Assembly (NCBI GenBank): GCA_035934405.1
Contig: DASYXW010000003.1
Span: forward strand, 41,338 to 105,337
Reading direction: 5' to 3'
DNA: 64,000 nucleotides
Source of the DNA: DASYXW01 sp035934405
GTDB lineage: Bacteria > Acidobacteriota > Terriglobia > UBA7540
Under the pieces are notes generated by a model. The model was not told the origin of the DNA and ran no database searches. It worked only from the letters and a program-made list of their open reading frames with translations. The number at the start of each line of letters is the position of its first letter. The first letter of the stretch is position 1. Both the position numbers and the translations under genes were made by a program. Of this stretch, positions 63,871 to 64,000 are shown piece by piece.

Positions 63871-64000
63871 CTACGGGCAGGTGAAGCCCGCCGGCGGTGT
63901 GTACGGACTCGGAAACGTCCCGAACCCCGCGATGTCGTTGTTGAAGTTGTTCAACGCACATCCCGCCGCGTTGGCGTTCGCCCCGGCGGCTGCTGCTGCC
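63871..64000 (-). CDS. C-terminal end of an unknown protein (partial)
   Basis: 43 codons to a TAG at 63871-63873; the gene continues beyond the window. The tail is Ala/Asn-rich, with GCALNNFNNDIAGFGTFPSP then YTPPAGFTCP at the end, two Cys, suggesting an exported surface or pilin-like protein, but no family is recognised. Terminated by the hairpin at 63736-63764. Confidence 0.6.
   Translation of the reverse strand, partial: AAAAAGANANAAGCALNNFNNDIAGFGTFPSPYTPPAGFTCP

Overview
This 64 kb window is high-GC (roughly 60-65% by eye), gene-dense DNA from a soil-type bacterium. The best guess is Acidobacteriota: gene content (CoxL-like form II oxidoreductase, GloVer-repeat secreted protein, ArsS-type radical SAM protein, split ElbD-like lipid genes, M1 peptidase) and the many short palindromic intergenic repeats fit that phylum, but no rRNA or other marker proves it. 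I found no complete tRNA, rRNA, CRISPR array, insertion sequence or prophage.

Layout. 1-7.2 kb: a two-component pair (response regulator cut by the window edge, sensor kinase), PolX DNA polymerase, an FHA-GAF-SpoIIE phosphatase coupled to arsenite methyltransferase ArsM, and two small unknown genes. 7.2-12.1 kb: a molybdenum hydroxylase operon (coxS, a VOC protein, coxL, coxM, coxG), with a near-consensus sigma-70 promoter and a 200-nt leader ahead of coxL. 12.3-21 kb: M1 aminopeptidase, ArsC, and the PLP synthase genes pdxT and pdxS with a MocR/PdxR-like regulator. Inserted between pdxT and pdxS are an OsmC protein, an unrecognised lower-GC gene and a HicB-like orphan. 21.2-24.2 kb: three secreted or surface-type genes; the largest is separated from its signal peptide by a frameshift in a G9 tract. 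24.5-31.4 kb: M48 protease, isochorismatase-like and metallo-beta-lactamase hydrolases, a P-loop protein translationally coupled to ArsS, DinB and PrmC. 31.5-37.6 kb: prfA and DUF1385, a frameshifted GloVer-repeat protein, a RodZ-like protein and a DUF2336-like protein. 37.6-42 kb: nucleoside salvage (PNP, CNT transporter, pyrimidine phosphorylase). 42.1-46 kb: phosphoesterase, IMPase, MoaD-MoaE fusion and an ArsA/Get3-type ATPase.

46.2-52 kb: a lipid operon (CDP-alcohol phosphatidyltransferase, fatty-acyl reductase, ACP-acyl-AMP ligase-degenerate acyltransferase, PlsY). It resembles a split version of the myxobacterial ether-lipid enzyme ElbD. 52-63.3 kb: a cell-wall sugar salvage neighbourhood (GH84 hexosaminidase, PLD-like nuclease, beta-lactamase/NamZ fusion, sodium-solute symporter, MurQ, MurA). 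63.4-64 kb: a small membrane protein, a strong intrinsic terminator and the 3' end of an unknown gene.

The most notable non-coding signal is a 25-bp direct repeat found in tandem in the leaders of pdxS (2 copies) and prfA (3 copies), with a degenerate copy in the coxL leader, always in the same orientation relative to the gene. At least three kinds of dispersed palindrome are also present.
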